64,000 bases of DNA, taken from contig CAJNDS010002638.1 in assembly GCA_905221605.1 (NCBI GenBank), positions 248,001 through 312,000 of the forward strand. The letters are read 5' to 3'. Positions 1-10,119 of the stretch are shown one piece after another; within the stretch, counting starts at the first letter, position 1, and each line of letters opens with the position of its first letter. The translations under genes were made by a program, and so were the position numbers. The notes below the pieces were generated by a model that worked only from the letters and a program-made list of their open reading frames with translations, searched no databases and was not told the origin of the DNA. This DNA comes from Symbiodinium natans (lineage: Eukaryota; Sar; Dinophyceae; Suessiales; Symbiodiniaceae).

Positions 1-522
1 AGGGGATTACGGCTTCGTGATTCGAGGGTTCTTGTCTGTCCGTTGAGGATGCCTTCAGCACAAAAAATCAGAGGAAGCACACTACCCCGCCTGAATTGAG
101 GGCTACATTGGGATGCTCCCCCTTCTACTAACAGTCCTTAATAGGGATTAGAGTACCCCCCTATTATATTCCCTATTAAGGAGCTGTTAGGCTAAGGGGA
201 ACATCCCAGGGGCTATACCTTAACTCATTTAGGGACTCCTCGAGTATGGGGCCTCTGCACAAAAAGCTTAAACCCTGCGCTACTCAGAAAGATGGGGTTT
301 AGGGTTTAGGATTTAGGGTTTAGGGTTTAGGGTTTAGGATTTCGGCCCAAGCCCGGTGTGACAGGCCAACCCCAGTGCGACAGATTTGCACGGGAGTTGA
401 ACTGCACGGAAGCCATACTCTGTGCAGCATTTCGGGGGTCGTCGGTTGATAGTGGTCCCTAGACTTTCCCAGATCCAACATCCATTCAGCTAGGAAGCCA
501 GGCCGTAAGTTCGACCAGACAC
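1..522. other. Non-coding stretch at window start
   Basis: No exon is recognised here. It holds a copy of MITE family A at 109-208, a short TTTAGGG tract near 295-345 and unassigned sequence. Confidence 0.5.
109..208. mobile_element. MITE family A, copy 1
   Basis: A hairpin element of about 100 bp with ends TTGGGATG and CATCCCA and a near-palindromic body (AACAGTCCTTAATAGGGATT on the left arm). Similar short flanks (GGCTACA on the left, GGCTATA just after the right end) may be remnants of a target-site duplication. No coding capacity. The family recurs at least eleven times in the window. Confidence 0.8.
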
Positions 523-599
523 CTTCTGATAATCGTCTATCACAGTAGCACGAAGCAGCGGCAGAAAGAGCTCAAAGTCGGTCTCCTGCATATCCACCA
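523..599 (-). CDS. Candidate exon, thioesterase II-like fragment
   Basis: Read on the - strand, a 77-nt open stretch follows an AG and ends before GT. Its peptide contains ETDFELFLPLLRATVIDDYQ, which resembles the segment around PLLRAD...E.Y in type II thioesterases of polyketide and peptide synthases. This rests on one short resemblance. No further - strand exon of the same protein was recognised nearby, so it could be a chance frame or a lone pseudo-exon. Confidence 0.25.
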
Positions 600-1710
600 C
601 TAGGTCTAGGTAGGCCCTTGGGCTAGTTTATATAAGACCCCTTCTTGGGTTCTAGAGGATCATATTCAGATTTTTCAGAGGCTTGTAAGGGCCATACTAG
701 ACCACAGCGGTCCATCTTCATTCACATAGGTCTTCCTTCTTAGGGACACGAGGCCAATCCTTCCGTTTCTATCTATACATATATTGGTAGACATCTGGCG
801 GCCTGGTTTATTTGGGTTTAGGGTGTAGGGTTTAGGGTTTCAGAGGATCATATACAAAGCTGCCAAGCATCGGTGTCAGCGTGGATCCTCCTGCCATCGG
901 CTAGCTTGCGGCGAGCAGCAAGCCGAAATGTTTAGGGGAGGTCCTTGGCTAGTGGACGAAGACTCAATCAGACCCGTTGTCCTTGCACCCTAAACCCCAA
1001 ACCCTAAACCCTAAACCCTAAACCCTAAACCCTAACCCTAAACCCTAATAAAATTGCACCCTAAACCCCAAACCCCAAACCTTAAACCCTAAACCGCTGT
1101 CAGGCTCCACGTCGCGCATGCCGTATGCCCGAAACCAAGAACCTTAAATCTTGGTCCAGCTGCAGAGTTCTCCTTGCCGAACTTGGTACAGATGTGACAG
1201 CTTGCATGTTGCCGGACCTTCAGGGTTTAGTGTTTAGGGTTTCAAGGTTTAGGGTTTAGGGTTTAGGGTTTAGGGTTTAGTGTTTAGAGTTTCAAGGTTT
1301 AGGATGAGGTAAGAAGAGCCCCGAAAATATTCCCAGGCTAGGCCAGTGAAGAATGCGATCGCAGTATGGAGATCTACCAAAGATGCGTCGAACAGCGAAG
1401 TGTGCACAAAGGAGTGCCGCCACATAAAACACTTTCGGGCAGTAGGAATAGTACAAGAAGGTACTCTTACACTTTACCCCAAAACCCAAAACCCTACACA
1501 TACAAACCCCCAAAACCCTGAGCCCTAAGCACATGCACCTACTCTAGCAGAACGCACCCCTGCATTCCATGCAAGAGCATTGTCTTCCGAAGAGCTCTGA
1601 ACCCGAGCATGAAACCCACAAAGGCTGTGGCCTGAAACCGGGTTTAGGTTCGACTTGGCGGTTCTTCGTGGGAATCTGAAAGTTTGTTCCTTGTAATTTG
1701 CTTGTGTTAG

Positions 1711-1810
1711 GAACCCTAAACCCTAAACCCTAAACCCTAAACCCTAAACCCTAAACTAGGGTTTAGGGTTTAGGGTTTAGGGTTTAGGGTTTAGGGTTTA
1801 GGGTTTAGGG
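1711..1810. repeat. Head-to-head telomere-like palindrome
   Basis: About six CCCTAAA units run directly into about seven TTTAGGG units through a CTAGGG junction. The tract is therefore a near-perfect inverted repeat with almost no spacer and could form a long hairpin. Confidence 0.9.
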
Positions 1811-1935
1811 CCTATTTTTGCTTAAGTATGTACACGTGTAGGAGATTTACAGGCTTCGGTTCAGGGCAGGGGGTTCAAGGTTCAGGTTTCTTGTAGGGAA
1901 AGGGCCTCTACGAAGGGCCGGAGAGCGCCGTAAAC

Positions 1936-2006
1936 CCTAAAGGGTTTAGGGTTTAGGGTTTAGGGTTTAGGGTTTAGGGTTTAGGGTTTAGGGTTTAGGG
2001 TTTAGG
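1936..2006. repeat. TTTAGGG tract
   Basis: About ten uninterrupted TTTAGGG units in the G-rich orientation. It lies well inside the window between unique sequences, so it is interstitial and not a chromosome end. Confidence 0.9.
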
Positions 2007-2336
2007 AACCAGCGGTTTGATCAGGTTGCTGGGGCTCAGGGCTTCGGGTTTCAAGGGGTGTGGAGGGCTTAGGGTGTGGAGGGATGATGAGCGTGTCGAG
2101 TGGCGAGTGGCTTTTGGGCTCTGGGTGCTTTAAGGATTTTGAGTAGGGCTTTCGGATGTTAAGTAGGGCTTCAGGTCTTTGGGGTCCTGCTGATTTCTTC
2201 TCACCCAGCATCTACACGGGGATCGTAGCCAAAACAATGCGAAACATGAAACAGAGGCATCCGAGCTGAGGCACTGGAGCCCATGATTGCGGGGAAACCC
2301 TAAACCCCAAACCCTTAAACCCCTAGCTGTAAACCC

Positions 2337-2378
2337 GACAGCGACGAAGATCTGAACAAGAGAAGGAAGACTTTAGAA
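2337..2378 (+). CDS. Candidate exon, acidic-basic peptide
   Basis: A short open stretch between C-rich telomere-like sequence reads DSDEDLNKRRKTLE, an acidic run followed by a KRRK basic cluster of nuclear-signal type. Ends are not fixed and no product is recognised. Confidence 0.3.
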
Positions 2379-4830
2379 CCCCAAACCCAGGGTGTAGGCC
2401 GTTTGGTGCTTTCGGACTTCTACGGTTTAGGGCGTAAAGGCAACTTAATGATTAAGGGTTTTCGGGCTCCGGGCTTTATGAAGATTCAGTGACTGTGGGT
2501 CTAGTACTGGCGTATGTAAGTACGCTTGGCGTCTAGAGTGTCTAGGGTCTACGGAATCCTAAAGCCTAAGCCCCAAGCTTAGCAGGTTTCCCTAACTAAA
2601 GACCCCAAACCGCAAACCTTACACCCCAAACCCTAAACCCTAAGCCCTACGCCCTACAACCCAAACCCTAAGCTGCCACTAAGAGGGGCAGCCCTCACCC
2701 TGCTCAGCCCCAAAGCCCTGAAACCCTACACCATCAAGCCCCGAAGCCCTGAAGCCCGAAGCCTACAGGGTTTAGGGTTTAGGGTTTAGGGTTTAGGGTT
2801 TAGAGTTTAGGGTTTAGGGTTTAGGGTTTAGGGTTTAGGGTTTACAGAGAAACGCTTAGGTAGCCTTAGGTAGTTCTAGCGACCCTAATGCCCCAAACCT
2901 CAGACTCAGCACCTAGTTCAAACCCTCAGACCCCACCACCAAAATGTTCCCTGAGCCCTACATCCCCGACACAGCCATGAAGGCCCAACCCCAGAAGCCC
3001 AAACCCCTTAGGTCCCTACAAAAACCCCAAAAAAAGGAGAGAGAGAGCGAGAGAAACGGAACCCTAAACCCTAAACCCTAAACCCTAAACCCCATACCCT
3101 AAACGCTAAACCCTAAACCCTAAACGCTAAACCCTAAACCCTAAACCCTAAATCCCAAGAGAGAAGCCAAAAACAAGCTCATCCCGAGGCCATCCTCTTA
3201 GATGCCTGCGCGAGAGCGCCGGCCTTGGGCTTCGCACCTCTGGGCCCTTTTGGGGTTTAGGGTTTAGGGTTTAGGGCTGAACCTGAGCCCCGTCTTTGGG
3301 TGCCCTTAAACCCTGCACCCTAAGCCCGAACCCCCTTGTCTTGGGTGCCTAACCCCCCCCCTCCCCAACACCCTGAACCCTAAACCCTAAACCCTACAGA
3401 AAATCCGGAAGAGGCAGCCGATGTGAGACGCAGCTGCAGCTGGCCAGGAAGCCCAGCAGGTTTAGGATTTTGGGTTCAGGGTTTGGGGTTTAGGGTTTAG
3501 GGTTCAGGACCAGGGCCCTCAACCCTAAACCCTAAAGGGGGTTTAGGGGTTCAGGGTTTCGGGTTTAGGGTTTAGGGTGTAGGGTTTAGGTTTAGGGTAG
3601 GTACTGGGGCTTTGGGTTTTGAGGTTCATCTTCGGGGTTACAGGGTTTAGGGATGTTCACCCTTGTACTAACAGACCTTGGGATAAAGGTTTGCGGTTTA
3701 GGGTGGGGTTATTAATAGGGGGTACTAGAGTCCCTATGACGGACTGTGATAGTATAAGGCGGGAACCATCTCAAGTTTTGGCGTTTGGGGGTTTAGGTGT
3801 TGGCCGTTGTTGGGGTTTTCAGGGCTTTCGCTGGGTACAAGGGCTTCAGACATGGGGATTTAGAGGAATGATTGGTTTGGGCTTTAAGAGGTCTAGGGTT
3901 GAAGTTCTAGATGTTGTGCGGCTGGGCTGCGCAGGGTTTAGGGTCCAAGGTTTGCGAGGCCCCCCTATTTTACAGGGGTCTATCGGGAAATACATAGACC
4001 CCTACCCCTGCCCGACTACTCTCATGTCTACAGGGGTCTATCCGAAACCGGTAGGTACCCGTACACAGGCACATAGGAAAGGGTCCTATGCATAGGGGAG
4101 GCGGCTCTGGCATATGCGGGCGATAGACCCCTACTGGTATTTTGTCAGACAGGTCCCTATGCCTAGAAAAAAACGCCTAAACCAAAACCCGAAAAGCCAT
4201 TAAACTCTAAACCCGAAAAAACCCTAAACCCTAGAACCCCTAAACTCTAAACCCAAAAAGCCCTAAAACCCCGAAACACACCTAAGCCCTAAACGCTAAA
4301 ACATGTTAAACCCTGGACCCGGAAAACCCCTAAACCCTGAACCCTAAAAACCCCTAAGCCCTAACCCTAAAAAACCCTACTGCACACCCTAGAAAACCCT
4401 GAACTCTAAACCCACAAAACCCTAAACCCTAAAAACACCTAATCCTTAAACCCCAAAAAAACCTAAACCCTAAAAAGCCCAGACCCTACAAGCCCCTAAA
4501 CCCTAAACCTTAACACACCCTAAACCCTGAACCCTAAAACCCTAAGCCCAGCCAGCCCTGGCTTCAAGTTCCCCAAAGACCTCCCTCGATGTACTGCTTA
4601 TATTTTGCAAAGCCCTAAACCCTAAACCCTAAACCCTAAAGATTCTTCAGGAGAGCCCCAAGCCCAAGGGATTCATGCAACCTTAACCCCTAGCCCGTGG
4701 GCCCCAAGACCCAAATTTCAGAGCCTTTGGGAGCCTCAGGGCGAGCCCACGGTATTCATGTTTATGGTTTAGGGTTTAGGGTTTAGGGTTTAGGGTTTAG
4801 GGTTTAGGGTTTAGGGTTTAGGGTTTAGAG
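2379..4830. other. Telomere-like mosaic with few unique islands
   Basis: Dominated by TTTAGGG/CCCTAAA tracts (2768-2845, 3061-3150, 4767-4828) and degenerate CCCTAAA-like sequence at 4170-4560. A degraded MITE A copy lies at 3651-3772 and is interrupted by a telomere-like segment. Islands at 3185-3240 and 3405-3465 are open but not recognised. Confidence 0.5.
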
Positions 4831-4897
4831 ATATTTCACCAAGAAGCTCGTGCTCACATGGAGCTGTGCAAGCGACGCTTCCATGACAAGGGCATGG
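4831..4897 (+). CDS. Candidate exon, unknown protein
   Basis: Follows AG at the end of a TTTAGGG tract and ends before GTGTTC. It reads IFHQEARAHMELCKRRFHDK, a charged helical peptide in one open frame. It is the first of a series of + strand coding-like exons running to 9.8 kb that may belong to one gene. Product not recognised. Confidence 0.5.
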
Positions 4898-4945
4898 GTG
4901 TTCACTTGGTTATGGGCATGGGCCCGACTGCACCACATTTGATTG

Positions 4946-5092
4946 CTGAAGCAGTTGGGTGGTTGTCAAAATAATGCTCCCTTTTGGGGTACCCTAAACC
5001 CTTAACCCTAAACCCTAAACCCTAAATATTTCGGTGCCGTGTTTTTATAGGGATCCAAAAAGGGACCATCATGTTGACAACCACCCAGTTGA
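4946..5092. mobile_element. MITE family H with telomere-like core
   Basis: Arms CAGTTGGGTGGTTGTC and its complement (GACAACCACCCAGTTG) bound a 147-bp element. GAAG lies outside both ends. About 35 bp of CCCTAAA repeats sit in the loop. Confidence 0.7.
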
Positions 5093-5094
5093 AG

Positions 5095-5157
5095 GTCGCT
5101 GCCGGACATGGCGCCCGCATGTCATGGACACTTGACGGACTACCATACATCCTGCAC
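5095..5157 (+). CDS. Candidate exon, unknown protein
   Basis: A 63-nt phase-0 open exon between AG (right after the MITE H end) and GTAGGG. It includes RMSWTLDGLPYILH. It joins in frame to the exon at 5207-5275, giving LPYILH-ELFYIAED across a 49-nt gap that starts GT and ends AG. The product was not recognised. Confidence 0.55.
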
Positions 5158-5206
5158 GTAGGGGCAACCCTAAGCCCTAAACCCTAAACCTTAAACCCAA
5201 AACGAG

Positions 5207-5275
5207 GAGTTGTTTTACATCGCTGAGGATTCTTGCTACTTGTATCAGGGCACGCAGCCGGCTGAGATGGCCCAA
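5207..5275 (+). CDS. Candidate exon, unknown protein
   Basis: A 69-nt phase-0 open exon after ACGAG and before GTTCCT. It reads ELFYIAEDSCYLYQ then GTQPAEMAQ, aromatic-rich and clearly coding-like. It continues the exon at 5095-5157. Function unknown. Confidence 0.55.
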
Positions 5276-5389
5276 GTTCCTGCAAGTCGGGCTCTAAACC
5301 CTAAACCCCGCAAACCGGATAACCTTACACCTGAACTCTAAACCCCATATCAGCCCCCCAAACCCTAGAAATCCTTTAGATAGCTTGCT

Positions 5390-5735
5390 CTGGGGGACCT
5401 ATCATGGACCCTTAGCCCCAAAACCCTTATAACCCTTTTAATCCCTGTAACCCTTAGAACCCTTACAACCCCTATAACCCATGTAATCCTTATAATTAAC
5501 CCTTAGAACCCTTATGACCCTTATAATCCTTGCAACCCTTAGAACCCTTACAACCCTTATAACCCATATAATCCTTATAATTAACCCTTATAACCCTTAT
5601 GATCCTTGCAACCCTTGGAACCCTTATTACCTTATAACCCTTCTTATCCATTTAGTTAACCCTTAGAGCCCTTGTAACCCTTATCACCCTTATCCCTTTT
5701 AACTAACCCTTAGAATCCTTGTAACCCTTATATGT
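5390..5735. repeat. Degenerate 9-bp AACCCTTAT minisatellite
   Basis: About 340 bp of imperfect AACCCTTAT/AACCCTTAG units. The core AACCCT is shared with the telomere heptamer, so the array looks like a derived and re-amplified telomere variant. Confidence 0.8.
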
Positions 5736-5752
5736 AGTCCTTGTATTGTGAG

Positions 5753-5814
5753 GCTTGAGCGCATGCACGCCGTGCGACTGACGCATCGCACCCAGGCTTG
5801 GCAGGAAGAGCCCG
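5753..5814 (+). CDS. Candidate exon, unknown protein
   Basis: Starts after AG with GCTTGAG and ends at a good donor, CCCG|GTGAGC. The frame reads LERMHAVRLTHRTQAWQEEP, a basic-amphipathic peptide. Follows the 9-bp minisatellite directly. Unknown product. Confidence 0.55.
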
Positions 5815-5992
5815 GTGAGCCCAATACCCCGTAGCCCCAAAAACCCTAAAGCTTCTAGGGTCGAGGGTCTAGGGTCTAGGGTTTAGGGTTTAGGGTTTAG
5901 GGTTTAGGGTTTAGGGTTTAGCTTTAGTAAAGCTCATAGGGTTTAGGGTTTAGGTTTGTCCGGGCTCTAATGGAGGTGTATGTGTGTGTGGA

Positions 5993-6017
5993 GGGGGGGG
6001 GGGGGGGGGGGGGGGGG
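5993..6017. repeat. Poly-G run
   Basis: A run of 25 G residues with one break. Similar mononucleotide runs occur near 9465, 26745 and 57700. They are slippage-prone and could be assembly-sensitive. Confidence 0.9.
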
Positions 6018-6110
6018 TTGGTGCTTGCGTGAGGCGCTTTGGGGTTTAGGGGTTTGGGGAACTATGCCACTATGCTTCACCGCGTGTTTTTGTTGTCTTG
6101 TGATTTGCAG

Positions 6111-6198
6111 TGTGTGCGTGGTCGCAGGAAGAAGGAGACAAGGAGACATGGAGAGAGGCGAGAGAGCAACGGAAGTCACCCCCCCGCAAACAGATCGA
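6111..6198 (+). CDS. Candidate exon, charged coiled-coil-like peptide
   Basis: Bounded by TTTGCAG and by the donor GTAAGC. In the frame that stays open to the donor it reads CAWSQEEGDKETWREAREQ then RKSPPRKQIE. The other two frames are also open for this length, so the frame is a choice based on splice phase and amino-acid content. Unknown product. Confidence 0.5.
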
Positions 6199-6417
6199 GT
6201 AAGCTGCGTATGCAGTTCCGCGCCCAGGGCTTACGGCGCTCGAGAACCCGAGACCCTTGTCCTCTAAACCCTGAACCCTAACCCCTTAAACCCTACACCC
6301 TATACCCTAAACCTTCACCCTAAACCTTCACCCTAAACCCTATACCCTAAACCCTAAACCTTCAACCCAAAAGTGGCCCTCGTCCCCCCCCCTCCCCCCA
6401 CCCCGCTACATCGCAAG

Positions 6418-6464
6418 TCCTTGATTGAGAGGCTCCTGCACACGTGCCGTGAACAGCAACCCTG
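6418..6464 (+). CDS. Candidate exon, unknown protein
   Basis: Open stretch after CGCAAG reading SLIERLLHTCREQQPW. The right end is not fixed. Likely the next exon of the same + strand series. Product not recognised. Confidence 0.4.
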
Positions 6465-6717
6465 GACCATAAAATGCAGGGTTTCGGGTTTAGGTGTTGG
6501 GGTTTTGGGTTTAGGGTTTAGGGCTTAGGGTTTAGGGTTTAGGGTTTAGGGTTTAGGGTTTAGGGTTCCTCCTTTTTTTGCTCGGACCCAGGCCCACGGT
6601 GCCAGAGCCCGAGCATGCCAGTTGAGGCCGCAACGTCCTCGGCACCTCCAGCGGGAAATTTCCCAAAATCGGGTTTAGGGTTTAGGGTTTAGGGTTTAGG
6701 GTTTAGGGTTTAGGGTT

Positions 6718-6800
6718 ACTATAGGAGTCGGAATAATTTCTAGTAGTATTCCCTTAGGGTCCCTTATCGTTATACTATAATAACCCCCAAAACCCCATTG
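6718..6800. mobile_element. MITE family D copy
   Basis: About 80 bp: TATAGGAGTCGGAATAATT at one end and TATACTATAATAACCCCC at the other, with CCCTTAGGGTCCCTTAT inside. The same core recurs at 19861, 20013, 29887, 46921 and 58683 in both orientations. Confidence 0.65.
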
Positions 6801-6806
6801 TGATTT

Positions 6807-6949
6807 CCCAAAATGGGGTTACCTTAAGAAAAACTCAACATACCCCAAACCCATACCCCTTATCCTCCAAATGGAGAATATCAGGAAGGATGTTAAGGGG
6901 TATGCCAAGGGGGTATTTTGAATATCTCTTAGGGTTACCCCAAAATGGG
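6807..6949. mobile_element. Inverted-repeat element, unclassified
   Basis: Arms CCCAAAATGGGGTTACCTTA and its near complement at the right end bound about 140 bp with a second inner inverted repeat (CATACCCCTTA / TAAGGGGTATG). MITE-like, seen once. Confidence 0.6.
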
Positions 6950-7284
6950 GGTTTACGATGATAAATATAGACCCCCCAAATAGTAGGATCCCCTTACAAC
7001 AAGGTTCCCAATAAGGTGCCCCTCATATCGTAAACCCCCAAGTCTACCCAAAGTACTGGAACCCTTGTTCAACGGAACCCCCAAAAAGATACCCCTAATT
7101 TTGGAAAACCCCATGCTTTCTCCAGCGTTTTAGATTTAAGATCCATAGTTAGCTTGCGAAAAAAACCGGTCAAGAGAGCTGAATAGCAGAGTTTTCACCG
7201 GTAATCGATGATTAGCCTGGTCAACACTTGTCAGATTTATCTCCCAAAAGCCCGCAAATTTGCATGGCACAAAAATCCTTGATC

Positions 7285-7393
7285 ATCCTTTGAAGCCCAG
7301 CGGTACTTTTCTCCTCTGTTTTTGGTTCAAGGTTCCCTTTTAAAGTAACCAACCCAAAAAGGTACCCCTACTACAATATGGGCTACCAAGCCG
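7285..7393. mobile_element. MITE family C copy
   Basis: About 110 bp holding TTTTTGGTTCAAGG, AAAGTAACCAACCC and the end GGGCTACCAAG. Related copies lie at 22315-22402, 62109-62220 and 62550-62630. Confidence 0.6.
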
Positions 7394-7938
7394 TTCGAGG
7401 CCTTTGGCGACGCTCTGTTGTCAACTGCACCCTCTTTTTCGAGGGTAGTAAGGGTCTAGCTTGGAGGTTGGGGCTGTAGAGTCCAGGGGTTGAGGCGTTT
7501 TATTTAGAAGTCTTGGGGTTCTGGGGTCTACCCCAAACCTGTTAAACCTTAGCCCCTAAACTAAACCCTCAACTTGAAGCCCCTAAAACCCCTAACGCCG
7601 CTTCTGCCCCTTAAACCATAGCCCTAAACCTAAACCCCAACAACCCCCTAAACCACTAAAGTGGCTGAGGCCCAACTACACTTCCATAATACACGGCTGC
7701 GCGGGGCCCACAGGGGGTGGTGGCGGGGAGGGAGGGTGGTCATCGATTGGGGTGGTTTCAGGCACCCCAAGACCCTCAACCCCTAAACCCCTCAACCCCC
7801 CAAACCCCCAAACCCCAGAAAACCCTAAGCCCCTAAACCCCCTTAACCCCTAAACCCCTGAAGTCCCGAAGCCCCCTAAAGCTTGGGCCTAAACCCACAA
7901 CCCCTAAAGCCTAAATCCCAACTCCCCCCCCCCAAAAA

Positions 7939-7995
7939 AAAAAAACATATATATATATATATATATACACATACATACATACATACATACATACA

Positions 7996-8031
<36 letters not shown>

Positions 8032-8038
8032 TATATAT
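7939..8038. repeat. TA / TACA microsatellite
   Basis: Alternating TA flanks about 16 TACA units. Similar TA-rich runs occur at 18500-18555, 20408-20470, 20640-20730, 33858-33900 and 37745-37790. Confidence 0.9.
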
Positions 8039-8197
8039 CTCCTCGGCCCTTGAGCCCTGCACCCTAGAGTGCCCTTAAACCCCTAAACCCCTGAACCCCA
8101 AGCCCCTCGACCTCTAGCCCTAGACCCTACACCCTAAACCTTAAACCTTGAACCTTAAACCCCTGAAGTCCTAAACCCCTAAACCCCTGAACCCAAA

Positions 8198-8264
8198 GCC
8201 GGCTGGCGAGGCCCTGGTTGGAGACACCGCTGAGGCACAAGCATGGTTTTGGCCCTGGAGCTGG
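8198..8264 (+). CDS. Candidate exon, unknown protein
   Basis: Open stretch reading AGEALVGDTAEAQAWFWPWS between degenerate CCCTAAA-like sequence and TTTAGGG-like sequence. Ends uncertain. Unknown product. Confidence 0.4.
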
Positions 8265-8471
8265 GGGGGTTGAGGGTGTACAGGGTTTAGGGGGTTGAGG
8301 GTTTATAGGGCTTATAGGGTCAAACGGTTTATAGGGTTATGTTTTTCTGTTTTGTTTTTGTGTTTTTTTGGCGGGGGTGCTTCAAGGTTCAGTGTTTTTT
8401 TTTTGAGGGCTTGGGGATTGCAGGGCTCAGAGTTGCAAGTGGCCAGACCCGAAACCCTAAACTCTGCACAA

Positions 8472-8516
8472 ATCAGTCGGAGTTGGATATGCTGATCCAA
8501 GTCAGGAACCTTACAG
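8472..8516 (+). CDS. Candidate exon, unknown protein
   Basis: Short open island reading QSELDMLIQVRNLT, predicted helical. The ends are not fixed and the product is unknown. Confidence 0.4.
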
Positions 8517-8586
8517 AAGGTTTAGGATTTAGGGTGGGCTAGTGGCACGCATCCACCATCCACCCTCTCCCTTCTCCCTGCCCAAG

Positions 8587-8651
8587 GATGAAAACCATGA
8601 CCAGTGCGGAGTTGCTGCCCAACGTGCCTGCGCCTCAGCATTTCCCTGGGC
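8587..8651 (+). CDS. Candidate exon, unknown protein
   Basis: Starts after CCCAAG and ends GC|GTTAGG. Frame reads DENHDQCGVAAQRACASAFP. Codon pattern and AG...GT borders suggest a real exon. Unknown product. Confidence 0.5.
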
Positions 8652-8824
8652 GTTAGGGTTCCTAGGGGTACACGACCACGTCCCTGAGCCCTAAACCTAC
8701 ACCTGAAACCTTAAACTCTACACCTTAAAACCTAAACCCCAAACTCAAAACCGCCAGATGGGGGGGGGGGCGCCCCGAAGTTGTTGTTCGACCTCTTCGC
8801 CCTAAGCCCCGGACTCCCACACAG

Positions 8825-8870
8825 TACGTGATGAGTGCTCAAACGGGGGCGGAGGGAAAGAGCGGCTTAT
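8825..8870 (+). CDS. Candidate exon, unknown protein
   Basis: Follows CACACAG and reads YVMSAQTGAEGKSGL, ending near a GT. The frame is open to a stop at the next telomere-like unit. Unknown product. Confidence 0.45.
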
Positions 8871-8929
8871 GGTCCCAAACCCTTTAGGGTAGGGTTTAAG
8901 GCGCAGGGTTTAGGGTTTAGGGTTATGGG

Positions 8930-9016
8930 GCCATCCGGCAGGACGAAGTCTCCAGAAGGGTCCCCAATGGCAGTGACTTGCTTCATGAAAGACTCAAAAG
9001 GAAAGCTTCCTTTGTT
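8930..9016 (+). CDS. Candidate exon, unknown protein
   Basis: Open island between two TTTAGGG tracts reading AIRQDEVSRRVPNGSDLLHE and then RLKRKASFV, basic and helical. Splice borders uncertain. Unknown product. Confidence 0.5.
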
Positions 9017-9059
9017 AGGCCAGGGTTTGGGCTTTTAGGGGGGTTTAGGGTTTAGGGCG

Positions 9060-9110
9060 GTTTGCTTCGGCATTGAAAGCCTGTGCCCTCCCGACACTGA
9101 CACGTCTTCT
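9060..9110 (+). CDS. Candidate PPR-like exon
   Basis: Reads FASALKACALPTLTRLL. The FxSALKACA start is typical of helix A of a PPR motif. No partner exon could be joined, so this is a weak assignment. Confidence 0.3.
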
Positions 9111-9118
9111 TGTTGTCT

Positions 9119-9192
9119 AGGGTTTAGGGTTTAGGGTTTAGGGTTTAGGGTTTAGGGTTTAGGGTTTAGGGTTTAGGGTTTAGGGTTTAGGG
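9119..9192. repeat. TTTAGGG tract
   Basis: About ten perfect TTTAGGG units, G-rich on the + strand, directly downstream of a coding-like island. Confidence 0.9.
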
Positions 9193-9202
9193 GTTCAGGG
9201 TT

Positions 9203-9292
9203 TAGGGGAGTAGGCCCTTATTGGGTTTCGGTTCACTTTTAAGCCCCTTTTAAACCTAAAAGGGTCGTTCCCAGGTTACTCTTGGGTCTGGT
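9203..9292. mobile_element. MITE family B copy
   Basis: Carries the family hallmarks GTAGGCCCTTATT near one end and CAGGTTACTCTTGGGTCT at the other, with AAGCCCCTTTTAAACC inside. The family recurs about ten times. Confidence 0.7.
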
Positions 9293-9605
9293 TGTCCCTT
9301 GTTGCGCATTTTGCTCCAAAGCCTGAAACATAAGCGTATTCTTTCGCAGGGCAACCTAGGACAAGTCTTCGCTTTGGGTTTAGTTGGCCGTGTCGATGGC
9401 CCCAAGAATGCCCAAATAACCCTTGATTGCGTTTTGCGTGGGCCGTGAACCGGGTTGGGGGGGGGGGGGGAGGGTACAAAAGCAAGCCTAAGCTCTAAAC
9501 ACCATAAACCCTTAACCTTTCGGGCAAGGTTGGGTGGGGCAGGGTAGTATGGGATCCCATGAGCTACTGGTTCTTCGTAAGGAACAAGCTACCTCATACT
9601 GTTAG

Positions 9606-9827
9606 GAGGTGTTGGCACAGCAGTTGCTGCTGCCATTGCATGGCGGTGCATGGACGCCGGAGAGGACTTCTGGAAGGCGGAGGAGACAGACAGCGAGTTC
9701 AACCCGGAGGTTGCTGAACGCCCGATCCCACAGCACGACAGCTTTGACAGCAGCTGCCAGGCAGAGATTCATCCTGGAAGCTTTTTCGAGGCGTTTGGTG
9801 ACTCGCTGGAGAAGATCATTGGCCAAG
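9606..9827 (+). CDS. Large candidate exon, unknown protein
   Basis: A 222-nt open exon follows ACTGTTAG and ends most simply at GGCCAAG before GAGTATT (a GA donor), or runs on to a stop at 9862. It starts with a small hydrophobic stretch (GVGTAVAAAIAW), then an acidic region, EEDFW-like, and ends FFEAFGDSLEKIIGQ. It is one of the longest single exons in the window. It may be the last exon of the 4.8-9.8 kb series or part of the PPR/J-domain gene that follows. No domain recognised. Confidence 0.6.
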
Positions 9828-10070
9828 GAGTATTCCCACCGTATAATTGTATAACCCTTTAAGGGATTCTATATGGTACCTATTTCCCAGATACCCTAGA
9901 AAGGCACTCTGACACGCAAACCACAAACCCCAAGCCGCCAAAAGCCCTGCGCCCTGAACGATGTAGGGTTCGGGTTTAGGGTTTAGGGGTTTAGGGGTTT
10001 AGGGTGTAGGGTTTAGGATTTAAATAAGGTTTAATTATAGGGTTTAGGGTTTAGGGGTAAGCTCAGCAAG

Positions 10071-10119
10071 GATTTCATACAATGCGGTCATGGGCGGCTT
10101 GTCGAAACTCGGCGATGAG
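10071..10119 (+). CDS. PPR helix A exon
   Basis: Reads ISYNAVMGGLSKLGDE after CAAG, ending at a GA donor (GAGCGGG). It joins in phase to 10622-10663, and the joined peptide has exactly the 26 residues expected from the V/I-S-Y start to the helix-B methionine of a P-type motif. Confidence 0.8.

Larger units (their letters stand above)
600..2336. other. Telomere-like mosaic, no firm exon
   Basis: Mostly TTTAGGG/CCCTAAA tracts in both orientations with short unique islands. Islands near 855-935, 1139-1205 and 1538-1610 have open frames with Cys/His pairs (for example HPCIPCK on + near 1548), but they could not be joined into a known domain. Confidence 0.4.
6465..8197. other. Repeat-rich intron-like stretch
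   Basis: Holds TTTAGGG tracts (6500-6566, 6673-6716), MITE D at 6718-6800, an inverted repeat at 6807-6949, MITE C at 7285-7393, degenerate CCCTAAA-like sequence and the microsatellite at 7939-8038. No firm exon seen; 7403-7440 is open but short. Confidence 0.5.

Noticed and set aside
7403-7440. FEAFGDAL peptide resembling FFEAFGDSL at 9787
   Set aside because: Only about eight residues match, the right side diverges at once and a MITE end supplies part of the sequence.
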